Origin: Thauera sp. UBA6194
GTDB taxonomy: Bacteria; Pseudomonadota; Gammaproteobacteria; Burkholderiales; Rhodocyclaceae
Direction: 5' to 3'
Assembly: GCA_002422685.1 (NCBI GenBank)
Contig: DITC01000054.1
Span: 189,091 to 253,090, forward strand
Length of the DNA stretch: 64,000 nt
Shown here: piece by piece, positions 37,544 through 46,298 of the stretch
Layout: every line of letters begins with the position of its first letter
Numbering within the stretch: the stretch's first letter is position 1
Made by a program: the position numbers and the translations under genes
Notes under the pieces: generated by a model
Database searches by the model: none
Told to the model about the DNA's origin: nothing
The model's input: the letters and a program-made list of their open reading frames with translations, nothing else

Positions 37544-39262
37544 TTAGTGCGAGGACGCCGAGGACGCGCCGATACCAGTCTCGGAGCGCACCTTCTGCGC
37601 CAGGTAACCGGCACGGTCGAGCTTGGCACGCGGGCTGTTGTCGAGGATCGAGAACAGCCAGATACCGATGAAGCCCGCCGCCATCGAGAACAGCGCCGGC
37701 GAAGCGTACGGGAAGAGCGCCGAACCCTTCGGGTTGCCGAGCGTGGCTTCCCACACCGAGGGCGACACGATGGTCAGCACCACCGCGGTGATCAGGCCGA
37801 GGAAGCCGCCGAGCGCCGCGCCGCGGGTCGTGCAGTCCTTCCACAGCACCGACATGAACAGCACCGGGAAGTTGGCCGAGGCCGCGATCGCGAAGGCCAG
37901 CGACACCATGAAGGCGATGTTCTGCTTCTCGAAGGCGATGCCCAGGACGACCGCGATGAAGCCCAGCACCAGGGTGGTGATGCGCGAGACCTTGAGCTCC
38001 GAGGCCGAGTCGGCGTTGCCCTTCTTGAACACCGTGGCGTACAGGTCGTGCGACACCGCCGAGGCACCCGACAGGGTCAGGCCGGCCACCACCGCGAGGA
38101 TGGTCGCGAACGCCACCGCCGAGATGAAGCCGAGGAACACGTTGCCGCCCACCGCGTTGGCGAGGTGGATCGCCGCCATGTTGCCGCCGCCGATCAGGCC
38201 GCCCTTGGCGTCCATGAAGTCGGGGTTGGTCGACACCAGCACGATCGCGCCGAAGCCGATGATGAAGGTGAGCACGTAGAAGTAGCCGATCCAGGTAGTC
38301 GCCCAAAACACCGACTTGCGGGCTTCCTTGGCATCCGGCACGGTGAAGAAGCGCATCAGCACGTGCGGCAGGCCGGCGGTGCCGAACATCAGCGCCATGC
38401 CGAAGGAGATCGCCGAGATCGGATCCTTGATGAAGGAGCCCGGGCCCATGATCGCCTGGCCGATGGAGGATGCTTCCGCAGCGCTCTTGCCGCTGGCGGC
38501 TGCGACCTCGCTCTTGACGCGCACCGCGTCGGCGAACATCGCCTCGGGCGAGAAGCCGTAGGCGAGCAAGACCATGAAGGCCATGAAGCTTGCTCCGGCA
38601 AGCAGCAGGCAGGCCTTGATGATCTGCACCCAGGTGGTCGCGGTCATGCCGCCGAACAGCACGTAGACCATCATCAGCGCACCGACGATGACCACCGCCA
38701 TCCAGTACTCGAGGCCGAACAGCAGCTTGATCAGCTGGCCGGCGCCGACCATCTGCGCGATCAGGTAGAAGGCCACCACGACCAGCGTGCCCGAGGCCGC
38801 GAAAGCGCGGATCGGGGTCTGCTGGAAGCGGTAGGCCGCCACGTCGGCGAAGGTGAACTTGCCGAGGTTGCGCAGGCGCTCCGCCATCAGGAAGGTGATC
38901 ACCGGCCAGCCGACGAGGAAGCCGATCGAGTAGATCAGGCCGTCGTAGCCGTTCATCATCACCGCGGCCGAGATACCCAGGAAGGAGGCCGCCGACATGT
39001 AGTCGCCGGCAATCGCCAGGCCATTCTGGAAGCCGGTGATGCCGCCGCCGGCAGTGTAGAAGTCGGACGCCGACTTGGTCTTGGAGGCCGCCCACTTGGT
39101 GATGTACAGCGTGCCGAGAACGAAGACGCCGAACATCATGATCGCCGTCCAGTTGGTGGCCTGCTTTTCGAGCTCGCCCAGGTCACCACCCGCGGCAAGC
39201 ACGGCCGGCGACAGCAGCGCGAGCGCGAGGCCGGCTGCGAGTTTCAGGTTCGTACCGATCAT
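37544..39262 (-). CDS. actP: Cation/acetate symporter
   Basis: Sodium:solute symporter that takes up acetate and other short carboxylates, 572 residues with about 13 helices and an N-terminal signal peptide (cleavage near ALAAGG). Family stretches are DFYTAGGGITGFQNGLAIAGDYMSAASFLG (in part), FGTAGLPHVLMRFFTVPDAKEARKS and AGLTLSGASAVSHDLYATVF. Its start overlaps the stop of yjcH by four bases, the classic yjcH-actP pair. There is no acs gene in the window. It was identified over other SSS members by the YjcH partner and the TVPDAKEAR motif. Confidence 0.93.
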   Translation of the reverse strand: MIGTNLKLAAGLALALLSPAVLAAGGDLGELEKQATNWTAIMMFGVFVLGTLYITKWAASKTKSASDFYTAGGGITGFQNGLAIAGDYMSAASFLGISAAVMMNGYDGLIYSIGFLVGWPVITFLMAERLRNLGKFTFADVAAYRFQQTPIRAFAASGTLVVVAFYLIAQMVGAGQLIKLLFGLEYWMAVVIVGALMMVYVLFGGMTATTWVQIIKACLLLAGASFMAFMVLLAYGFSPEAMFADAVRVKSEVAAASGKSAAEASSIGQAIMGPGSFIKDPISAISFGMALMFGTAGLPHVLMRFFTVPDAKEARKSVFWATTWIGYFYVLTFIIGFGAIVLVSTNPDFMDAKGGLIGGGNMAAIHLANAVGGNVFLGFISAVAFATILAVVAGLTLSGASAVSHDLYATVFKKGNADSASELKVSRITTLVLGFIAVVLGIAFEKQNIAFMVSLAFAIAASANFPVLFMSVLWKDCTTRGAALGGFLGLITAVVLTIVSPSVWEATLGNPKGSALFPYASPALFSMAAGFIGIWLFSILDNSPRAKLDRAGYLAQKVRSETGIGASSASSH

Positions 39263-39567
39263 TTGCCGGCCTCCTCGACGATTTCGCGGGTCAGGCGGTC
39301 GAACTCGGAGTTCGCACGGCGGACGTAGAAGCCGGTGATCAGGATGGTGAACACGATGACGCCGAAACCGACCGGAATGCCGACCGTCATCACGCCCTCG
39401 CCCAGGCGCGCGGCGAGCATGTCCTTGTCGAAGGCGATGATCGCGATGTAGCCGTAGTACACGACCATCATGATCGCGGTGAGGATCCAGCCGAAGCTGG
39501 AACGCGTACGCACCAGCTGCTGGTACTTGGGGTTTGCGGCGATTTTGGTCGCCATATCGTTTTCCAT
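39259..39567 (-). CDS. DUF485 family inner-membrane protein YjcH
   Basis: 102 residues with two transmembrane helices (about 27-47, FGWILTAIMMVVYYGYIAII; 60-82, VGIPVGFGVIVFTILITGFY), followed by the conserved YVRRANSEFDRLTREIVEE. It accompanies ActP in most proteobacteria and probably assists or regulates the symporter. GGAGG precedes the ATG at 39567. The ~280 bp upstream contain an A/T-rich stretch (about 39655-39700), the only likely promoter for the pair. Confidence 0.92.
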   Translation of the reverse strand: MENDMATKIAANPKYQQLVRTRSSFGWILTAIMMVVYYGYIAIIAFDKDMLAARLGEGVMTVGIPVGFGVIVFTILITGFYVRRANSEFDRLTREIVEEAGK

Positions 39568-39845
39568 TTCTCCCTCCTTCAGCGATGAAAGGCCCGGACG
39601 CTCGTCCGGATGAGCGAACCTTAGGCCGGGAGACTTACATTCTGCTTACTCGCGCATAAAATTTTTCTTTAACAACAGATACTTAACGTAATCTGAATGG
39701 AAGCTTAAGATTCCGGCGGGATACGCTCCAGCACGCCGAGTCCAGGCCCGCCCGCCGGCCGCGGAAGACAACACCCGTACCCGCCCGGACCACGACACAC
39801 ATGAGCGCGGCCCTTCACGCCCGCCTTGCGCGGGCGTGCCGACGA

Positions 39846-41084
39846 TCAAGCCAGAAAGCGCTCGAACGCCGCCGGCAACGGCGCGTTCTCCAGGCTGCGC
39901 TGGGTGAACAGGAAGCGCCCGTCGCACACGAAGCCGAGATCGGCCCAGTCGACCGCATTGAGCGCATCGCGGAAGGCCTCGATGTCGACGTCCGCGCGGC
40001 GCGGAAAGACCGCCATCACCGCGCCGTCGTAGTCATTGCACGGGTGCACGAAGAAGGGCTTGGCCACCCGCGTCTTGCCATTCACGTACACCCGCGGCTG
40101 CGCGCTGCGGTAGTGCAGCCGGCCCCACATCCACCAGTTCGACTCGTCGAACTTCGTCACCTTGCGCTGCAGCAGGCGCGCCTTGTGCGGCAGCAGCGCG
40201 TGCGGTGGGCGCTCGCCAGGCTCCGTCCAGATCATGCGCCGGGTCTGGCCGGTGCTCACGGTGGATGAGCACACGAACTCGCGATTGCCCTGCAGCAGGC
40301 TGGTGTACAGCTCGTCCGCGCCCGACACCGCGCCCACCTTGACGAAGGCCACGTCCGAGAGCCGCAGCGGGTAGTCGCCGCGGGCGAACATCAGGTGGCC
40401 GGCGCACTCGATGAAGTGGCGCGCCTCCCACGCCGGCGCGGCGAGCGCGGCGGCGAGGTCGTCGCCGACGCCGATCTCGCAGTAGCGCAGGCTGCGCTCG
40501 CTGCAACCCTTCTCGAAGCGCCAGATCAGGCAGTTGGGCACCGCATCGGGGAACACGCGCGCATCGCCCAGCTCGATCGCGTCGGTGATGCTGCCCGCCT
40601 CGAAGAGCAGGCGGTTGAGCTTGACCGCCGAGGTCGCCTTCAGGAAGTCGCGCGGGGTGATGAAGATGAGCTCGCCACCCGGCTTCAGGTGGTGCAGGCA
40701 CTTGTCGATGAAGAAAAGGTACAGGTTGGCGCGCTTGTCCAGACACTGGCCGTAATGGCCACGCGCGATCAGCGCCCGGGTCGAGGGCGGGATATCCTGG
40801 AAGCGCACATAGGGCGGGTTGCCGATGATGGTGTCGAACTGCTCGCGCTCGGGGTAGGCGAAGAAGTCGATCGCCTGCGCGCCCGGCGGGCAGTGGTCGG
40901 GGTCGAGCTCCAGACCCACCGCACCGGGCAGATGGCGCAAAAAGGCACCGTCGCCGCAGGAGGGCTCGAGCATGCGCCCGGTGTTGCGGCGCAAGGCCAG
41001 CATCGCGCGCACCACCGGCTCGGGCGTGAAGATCTGGCCGAGCGCGGCGACGTCGCGCAGGCCGAGCGCGAATTGCTCAGGCAT
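39846..41084 (-). CDS. Orphan N6-adenine DNA methyltransferase
   Basis: SAM-dependent DNA methyltransferase of 412 residues. It carries motif X-like GQIFTPEPVVRAM, motif I PSCGDGAF (41-48) and catalytic motif IV NPPY (89-92) in IIGNPPYVRF, the N6-adenine class of the Eco57I/TaqI type. The C-terminal ~200 residues (TKFDESNWWMWGRLHY, RVYVNGKTRVAKPFFVH) look like a target-recognition domain. There is no endonuclease or helicase partner on either side, so it is likely an orphan. Its role could be epigenetic or protective. ATG at 41084 is chosen over a TTG 45 bases upstream. Confidence 0.8.
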   Translation of the reverse strand: MPEQFALGLRDVAALGQIFTPEPVVRAMLALRRNTGRMLEPSCGDGAFLRHLPGAVGLELDPDHCPPGAQAIDFFAYPEREQFDTIIGNPPYVRFQDIPPSTRALIARGHYGQCLDKRANLYLFFIDKCLHHLKPGGELIFITPRDFLKATSAVKLNRLLFEAGSITDAIELGDARVFPDAVPNCLIWRFEKGCSERSLRYCEIGVGDDLAAALAAPAWEARHFIECAGHLMFARGDYPLRLSDVAFVKVGAVSGADELYTSLLQGNREFVCSSTVSTGQTRRMIWTEPGERPPHALLPHKARLLQRKVTKFDESNWWMWGRLHYRSAQPRVYVNGKTRVAKPFFVHPCNDYDGAVMAVFPRRADVDIEAFRDALNAVDWADLGFVCDGRFLFTQRSLENAPLPAAFERFLA

Positions 41085-41253
41085 CGGGCGTACCGCCGCG
41101 GGGAACTGCCCAGGGGGCGCGGGAATCAAGGTTCGTCGACATGGCCCGCGATGTTACCAAGGCCGCCGACCGCCGGGGCGCCCCGGGTGTGCGAAACTTG
41201 CGCTCACCCCGATGGCGCCGCAGCACCCTGCAGCGCAAAACCGGACCCCGCCG

Positions 41254-44199
41254 ATGCCCGAACTTTCAGCACGCTCTCCCTCGCCCGACGCCGACGCGCT
41301 GTTGCGCCTGATCGACGAGGTCGTCCGTGAGCTGCAGCCCGGCACGACGCGGCGCGCCAGCCTCGACAGCACGCTCGACCGCGAGCTCGGCCTCGACAGC
41401 CTGAGCCGGGTCGAGCTGCTCGCGCGCATCGAGCGCCGCTTCACCCTGCGCCTGCCGACCGAGGTCCTCACCGGCGCCGAGACCCCGCGCGACCTGCTGG
41501 GTGCGATGACCCGGGCCGCCCACAGCCCTGCACCAGCAGCACGCACCCCGGGCGGCGCGGAAGGCCCGCTTACGTCCGGCGCGGAAGGCGGCGTACCGCC
41601 AGCGCCCACACGGCCCGATCCCGCGACGGCGGCCGCAACGGCCGCGCTCCCGACGTCCGCCGCGACCTTGGTCGAGGTCCTCGAATGGCACGTCGCCCAT
41701 CACCCCGAGCGCACCCACGTGCGCTTCCTGATCGACGACGAGCACAGCGAAACGCTCTCGTACGCGCAACTGCACGAGGCGGCCGCGCGGCTGGCCGCCG
41801 CGCTCGATGGCCTCGGCGTGCGCCCGGGCGACTGCGTGGCGCTGATGCTGCCCTCGGGGCTGGACTTCTTCCGCTGCTTCTTCGCCATCCTGTTCGCCGG
41901 CGCGGTGCCGGTGCCGATGTATCCGCCTGCGCGCCCCAACCAGATCGAGGAACACCTGCGCCGCCAGGCCGGCATCCTGCGCAACTGCGAGGCGCGGGTG
42001 CTGATCACCTTCGACCGCGTGCGCCCGCTCGCACGCATGCTCGCCGGGCTGGTGCCGACGCTCGCCCATGTCAGCACACCGGACGCACTCGCGGGGACGC
42101 CCCGGCCGCTGCCGCCGCAGCCGCTGCGCAGCACGGGGCTCGGCCTCATCCAGTACACCTCCGGCTCCACCGGCGACCCCAAGGGCGTGGCGCTGAGCCA
42201 CGCCAACCTGCTCGCCAACATCCGCGCCTGGGGCCAGGCAGCAGCGCTCTCGCCCCATGACGTCTGCGTGAGCTGGCTGCCGCTTTACCACGACATGGGC
42301 CTGATCGGCACCTGGCTCGGCAGCCTGTACCACGGTTTTCCACTGGTGCTGATGTCGCCGCTCGACTTCCTCGCCCGTCCCGAGCGCTGGCTGTGGGCCA
42401 TCCACCGCTACCGCGGCACGGTCACGGCGGCGCCCAACTTCGCCTTCGAGCTGTGCGCAAAGCGCCTGGCCGACACCGAGCTCGACGGGCTTGACCTGTC
42501 TTCCTGGCGGCTGGCTGCCAACGGCGCCGAGCCGGTCAACCCCGACACGCTCACGCGCTTCGCCGCCGCCTTCGCCCGCTACGGGCTGGATGCGCACAGC
42601 CTGATGCCCGTCTATGGCCTGGCCGAATGTGCGGTGGGCCTGTGCGTGCCGCCGCCCGGCCGCGGCGTGGTGGTCGACCGGGTGCGGCGGGCGAGCGTGC
42701 GCCTGGGCGGCCGCATCGAGCACGCGGAGGAGGCTGAGGACAGCGCGGGTCCGGCGAACGTGATGCATGCTACGAGGAGTGCGGGAAGTGCGAACGACGC
42801 GGACGCGGCGGCTGCCGCCGGCACGCTGCGCCTTGTCTCATGCGGCCCGGCCCTGCCCGGCCACGAACTGCGCGTGGTCGACGCCGACGGCCATCCCCTG
42901 CCCGAGCGCACCGTCGGCCAGATCGAGTTCCGCGGCCCCTCGGCCACCGCCGGCTACTACCGCAACCCGACGGCCACCGCGGCGCTGATCCGCAACGGCT
43001 GGCTCGCCACCGGCGACCACGGCTACCTGGCAGACGGCGAGCTCTACCTCACCGGGCGGGCGAAGGAGATGATCATCCGCGCCGGCCGCAACCTCTACCC
43101 CTACGACCTCGAGCAGGCGGTGGGCGAGCTGCCCGGCGTGCGCAAGGGCTGCGTCGCGGTGTTCGGTACCCACGCGCCGGGGCAGACGGATGAACGCCTG
43201 ATCGTGGTGGCGGAGACGCGCGTGCGCGACACGCAGGCGCGCGCCGAGCTCGAGACGCGCATCGCCGCGGCCGCGATGGACCAGCTCGGCCTCGCCCCCG
43301 ACGTGGTCGTGCTCGCGCCGCCGCACGCGGTGCTCAAGACCTCCAGCGGCAAGATCCGCCGCGCCGCCATCCGCGACGCCTACCTCGCCGATACGCTCGG
43401 CGCCCCCACCCGGGCGGCCTGGCTGCAGATGCTGCGCCTGCAGCTGGCGAGCCTCGCAGGCCGCGTGCGTAGCGCGACCGCGGCGGTGCCGGGCCAGCTC
43501 CGCGCCGCGTGGACATGGTCGGCCTTCGCGCTGCTCGCCCCGCCGGCCGCGCTGGCCATCCTCACCCTGCCGCGGCTCGAGCAGCGCTGGGCCGTCTGCC
43601 ACCACCTCGCGCGTCTGCATGCCCGGCTGTGCGGCTGCGTCCTGCGGGTCGAGGGCACACAGCACCTGCCGGCCACCGGCTGCGTGCTGGTCGCCAACCA
43701 CGCCAGCTACATCGACGGCCTCGTGCTCGCCGCCGCGCTGCCACAGCCGGTGCGCTTCGTCGCCAAGGCCGAGCTGCGCGACAACAGGCTGCTGCGGCCG
43801 CTGTTCGAGCGCATGGGCGCGCATTTCGTGCGCCGCTTCGACACCCGCCACGGCATCGAAGATGCCGACACGCTCGCCGCCGGGGCGGGGACCGGCGCAC
43901 CGCTGCTGTTCTTCGCCGAGGGCACCTTCAGCGCCCGGCCCGGCCTGCAGGCTTTCCGCCTCGGCGCCTTCCAGGCCGCCGCGCGCCAGCGCCTGCCCGT
44001 GGTGCCGGTGGCGCTGGCCGGCACGCGCGCGGTGCTGCCCGCCGACAGCTGGCGGCCGCGCCCCGGCCCGCTCGCGGTCACGCTGTGCGCGCCGCACCCA
44101 CCCGAGGGCGAGGACTGGCACGACCTGCTCGCCCTGCGCGACGCGGTGCGCGCCGACATCCTCGCGCACTGCGGCGAGGACGACGCGACCCGAAGCTGA
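41254..44199 (+). CDS. ACP / fatty acyl-AMP ligase / acyltransferase fusion protein
   Basis: Three-domain lipid enzyme, 981 residues. Residues about 10-85 are an acyl-carrier domain with phosphopantetheine site LGLDSLSRVE (Ser49). An Ala/Pro linker follows, then an adenylating enzyme at about 135-690 of the fatty acyl-AMP ligase type (YTSGSTGDPKG at 301-311, GYYRNP, TGDHGYLADGELYLTGR, SSGKIRR). The C-terminus (about 770-981) is a PlsC-like acyltransferase with NHASYIDG (His816, Asp821) and FAEGTFS. One chain could activate a fatty acid, load it on its own carrier and transfer it to an acceptor. Two hydrophobic stretches near 750-775 may anchor it to the membrane. The start is uncertain; an ATG 42 bases upstream is possible. 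Confidence 0.85.
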   Translation: MPELSARSPSPDADALLRLIDEVVRELQPGTTRRASLDSTLDRELGLDSLSRVELLARIERRFTLRLPTEVLTGAETPRDLLGAMTRAAHSPAPAARTPGGAEGPLTSGAEGGVPPAPTRPDPATAAATAALPTSAATLVEVLEWHVAHHPERTHVRFLIDDEHSETLSYAQLHEAAARLAAALDGLGVRPGDCVALMLPSGLDFFRCFFAILFAGAVPVPMYPPARPNQIEEHLRRQAGILRNCEARVLITFDRVRPLARMLAGLVPTLAHVSTPDALAGTPRPLPPQPLRSTGLGLIQYTSGSTGDPKGVALSHANLLANIRAWGQAAALSPHDVCVSWLPLYHDMGLIGTWLGSLYHGFPLVLMSPLDFLARPERWLWAIHRYRGTVTAAPNFAFELCAKRLADTELDGLDLSSWRLAANGAEPVNPDTLTRFAAAFARYGLDAHSLMPVYGLAECAVGLCVPPPGRGVVVDRVRRASVRLGGRIEHAEEAEDSAGPANVMHATRSAGSANDADAAAAAGTLRLVSCGPALPGHELRVVDADGHPLPERTVGQIEFRGPSATAGYYRNPTATAALIRNGWLATGDHGYLADGELYLTGRAKEMIIRAGRNLYPYDLEQAVGELPGVRKGCVAVFGTHAPGQTDERLIVVAETRVRDTQARAELETRIAAAAMDQLGLAPDVVVLAPPHAVLKTSSGKIRRAAIRDAYLADTLGAPTRAAWLQMLRLQLASLAGRVRSATAAVPGQLRAAWTWSAFALLAPPAALAILTLPRLEQRWAVCHHLARLHARLCGCVLRVEGTQHLPATGCVLVANHASYIDGLVLAAALPQPVRFVAKAELRDNRLLRPLFERMGAHFVRRFDTRHGIEDADTLAAGAGTGAPLLFFAEGTFSARPGLQAFRLGAFQAAARQRLPVVPVALAGTRAVLPADSWRPRPGPLAVTLCAPHPPEGEDWHDLLALRDAVRADILAHCGEDDATRS

Positions 44200-44346
44200 G
44201 CCCCCCGGCGGCGCGCGCCACGGGCGGAGCGCGGTGTTCTTCCGGGCGTGGACGCTGCCGTGCAACATGGCGCCGGGCCGATTCCCTTGCCTATACTGCC
44301 GTCACCGGCGAGGCCTTCCACTCGCCCAAAACATAAGGAAAATCGC

Positions 44347-45324
44347 ATGTCCCACTGGTACCCCGACAACACCGAATCCATCGGCCACACCCCCCTCGTG
44401 CGCCTCAACCGCGTCACCGACGGCGCCCAGGCCACCGTGCTCGCGAAGATCGAGGGCCGCAACCCGGCCTTCTCGGTCAAGTGCCGCATCGGCACCTCGA
44501 TGGTGAAGGACGCCGAAGCCCACGGCCGCCTCGGCCCGGGCAAGGAGATCGTCGAGCCGACCAGCGGCAACACCGGCATCGCGCTCGCCTTCGTGTGCGC
44601 GGCGCGCGGCATCCCGCTCACGCTGACCATGCCCGAGACAATGAGCATCGAGCGCCGCAAGCTGCTGGTGGCCTACGGCGCCAGGCTGGTGCTGACCGAA
44701 GGCGCCAAGGGCATGAACGGCGCGATCGCCAGGGCGCAGGAGATCGTCGCCTCCGAACCCGACCGCTACGTGCTGCTGCAGCAGTTCGAGAACCCGGCCA
44801 ACCCGGCGATCCACGAGACCACCACCGGCCCGGAGATCTGGAACGACACCGAGGGCGGCATCGACATCCTGGTCTCGGGCGTGGGCACCGGCGGCACCAT
44901 CACCGGCATCTCGCGCTACATCAAGCGCGTGCGCGGCAAGGCGATCCAGTCGATCGCGGTCGAGCCCAGCGCCAGCCCGGTAATCAGCCAGACCCTGGCC
45001 GGCCAGCCGCTGACCCCGGCGCCGCACAAGATCCAGGGCCTGGGCGCCGGCTTCGTGCCCAAGGTGCTGGACCTGTCGCTGATCGATGGCGTCGAGCAGG
45101 TGACCAACGAGGACGCGGTGCTCTACGCCCGCCGCCTGGCGCGCGAGGAAGGCATCCTCGCCGGCATCTCCTGCGGCGCCGCCACGGCGGCCGCGGTGCG
45201 CCTGGCGCAGCGGCCGGAGAACGCGGGCAAGACGATCGTGGTGATCCTGCCGGACTCGGGCGAGCGCTACCTGAGCTCGATCCTGTTCGAGGGGATGTTC
45301 GACGAGAAGGGAATGGCGATCTGA
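44347..45324 (+). CDS. cysK: Cysteine synthase A
   Basis: PLP enzyme that makes cysteine from O-acetylserine and sulfide, 325 residues. The PLP lysine is Lys45 in NPAFSVKCRIG. The substrate loop is TSGNTGIALAFV and the phosphate-binding loop is GVGTGGTITG. Length and the full-length C-terminus favour CysK over CysM. AAGGAA precedes the ATG. It could supply cysteine for the glutathione genes elsewhere in the window. The downstream 500 bp hold an inverted-repeat element rather than an operon partner. Confidence 0.93.
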   Translation: MSHWYPDNTESIGHTPLVRLNRVTDGAQATVLAKIEGRNPAFSVKCRIGTSMVKDAEAHGRLGPGKEIVEPTSGNTGIALAFVCAARGIPLTLTMPETMSIERRKLLVAYGARLVLTEGAKGMNGAIARAQEIVASEPDRYVLLQQFENPANPAIHETTTGPEIWNDTEGGIDILVSGVGTGGTITGISRYIKRVRGKAIQSIAVEPSASPVISQTLAGQPLTPAPHKIQGLGAGFVPKVLDLSLIDGVEQVTNEDAVLYARRLAREEGILAGISCGAATAAAVRLAQRPENAGKTIVVILPDSGERYLSSILFEGMFDEKGMAI

Positions 45325-45434
45325 GCTTCTGCTCAGGAGCTTCCTGAGCCGAGTGGTTATTTGGGCGCTTGTGCTTGAGACAGTTTCTGTATTCAAACCG
45401 TTTGTGCTCGGTCGCCAGGGGCGGGGGACGCGCA

Positions 45435-45739
45435 CGGGGTATTCCTTCCGGGGCTGCGGAACTCACCTTCGCTTCGCTCGGCTCGGACAGTCCTCGCCCC
45501 TTCAGGAACACCCCATGCACATCCCGGAATCGAAGGGTCTGCTCAACCCAAAGGCAAAACCCCAGGTACTTGACGCCCGCAGCCTGCCTCGACGCAAGCG
45601 AACCAAGCGCCAAGGGTTGCTGCTTTCTGAGCGATTGAGCGGCAAAAACGGTAGCCCGGGATGTGCGGGGTATTCGTGAAGAGGCGAGGACTGTCCGAGC
45701 CCGAAGGGCGAGTTCCGCAGCCTCGGAAGGAATACCCCG
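45435..45739. repeat. Long imperfect inverted-repeat element (about 90-bp arms)
   Basis: The left arm (45435-45527) and right arm (about 45655-45739) are near reverse complements, sharing CGGGGTATTCCTTCCG, GCTGCGGAACTC, GCTCGGACAGTCCTCGCC and CACATCCCGG in order. Matching GGACGCGC blocks extend just outside both ends. The arms enclose a ~127-bp core (45528-45654) without recognisable coding content. No transposase is present. It has the shape of a MITE or of two opposed copies of a dispersed repeat. It fills the space between cysK and the DUF488 gene. Confidence 0.85.
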
Positions 45740-45824
45740 CGCGTCCCGGGCGGGTCAGACGCCACCAACGGAGGAGGATTTTCCACGCAGGAGTGTCACC
45801 GCCCACCTGAAAGCAAACACAACC

Positions 45825-46193
45825 ATGCCCATCAATATCCGCCGCGCCTACGACCCACCCGCCCCCGACGACGGTTGCCGCGTGCTCGTCGACCGCCTGT
45901 GGCCGCGCGGGCTCAAGCGCGAGGCGGCAGGCATCGACCACTGGCTGCGCGAACTTGCGCCGTCGAGCGAACTGCGCAAGTGGTTCGCTCATGATCCCGA
46001 GCGCTGGGATGCTTTCCGCCAGCGCTACGCCGCGGAGCTGCAGGCCCCCGCCGCCGCCGAGGCACTCGCCGAACTGCGCGGCCTGATCGCTGCGCATCCA
46101 GTCGTCACCCTGATCTACGGCGCACGCGACACCCGCTGCAACAACGCCGAGGCGCTGCGCCTGTGGCTGGAGGCCGGCGCAGGCGGACGATGA
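45825..46193 (+). CDS. DUF488 (YeaO-like) family protein
   Basis: 122 residues. The family signature is near the N-terminus: RRAYDPPAPDDGCRVLVDRLWPRGLKREA, followed by WLRELAPSSELRKWFAHDPERW and a C-terminal VTLIYGARDTRCNNAEAL. Function is not established in what I know. The ATG at 45825 starts the conserved region; upstream in-frame codons run into the inverted-repeat element and are rejected. No operon partner. Confidence 0.88.
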   Translation: MPINIRRAYDPPAPDDGCRVLVDRLWPRGLKREAAGIDHWLRELAPSSELRKWFAHDPERWDAFRQRYAAELQAPAAAEALAELRGLIAAHPVVTLIYGARDTRCNNAEALRLWLEAGAGGR

Positions 46194-46298
46194 ACCCGCT
46201 CCACACCACGTCGCCGGCATACGTCCGAATCTGTGGCAGTCAAAGGCAGCGGATGAACCCCAGCCGCTCCGACCTCGAGCAACAGAGCGCGCGCAAGC

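Noticed and set aside
45331..45349. Terminator just after cysK
   Set aside because: The GCTCAGGA/TCCTGAGC stem is short and is followed by no T-run.
45663..45824. N-terminal extension of the DUF488 protein into the inverted repeat
   Set aside because: The family signature begins at 45825; the upstream codons belong to the right arm of the repeat.
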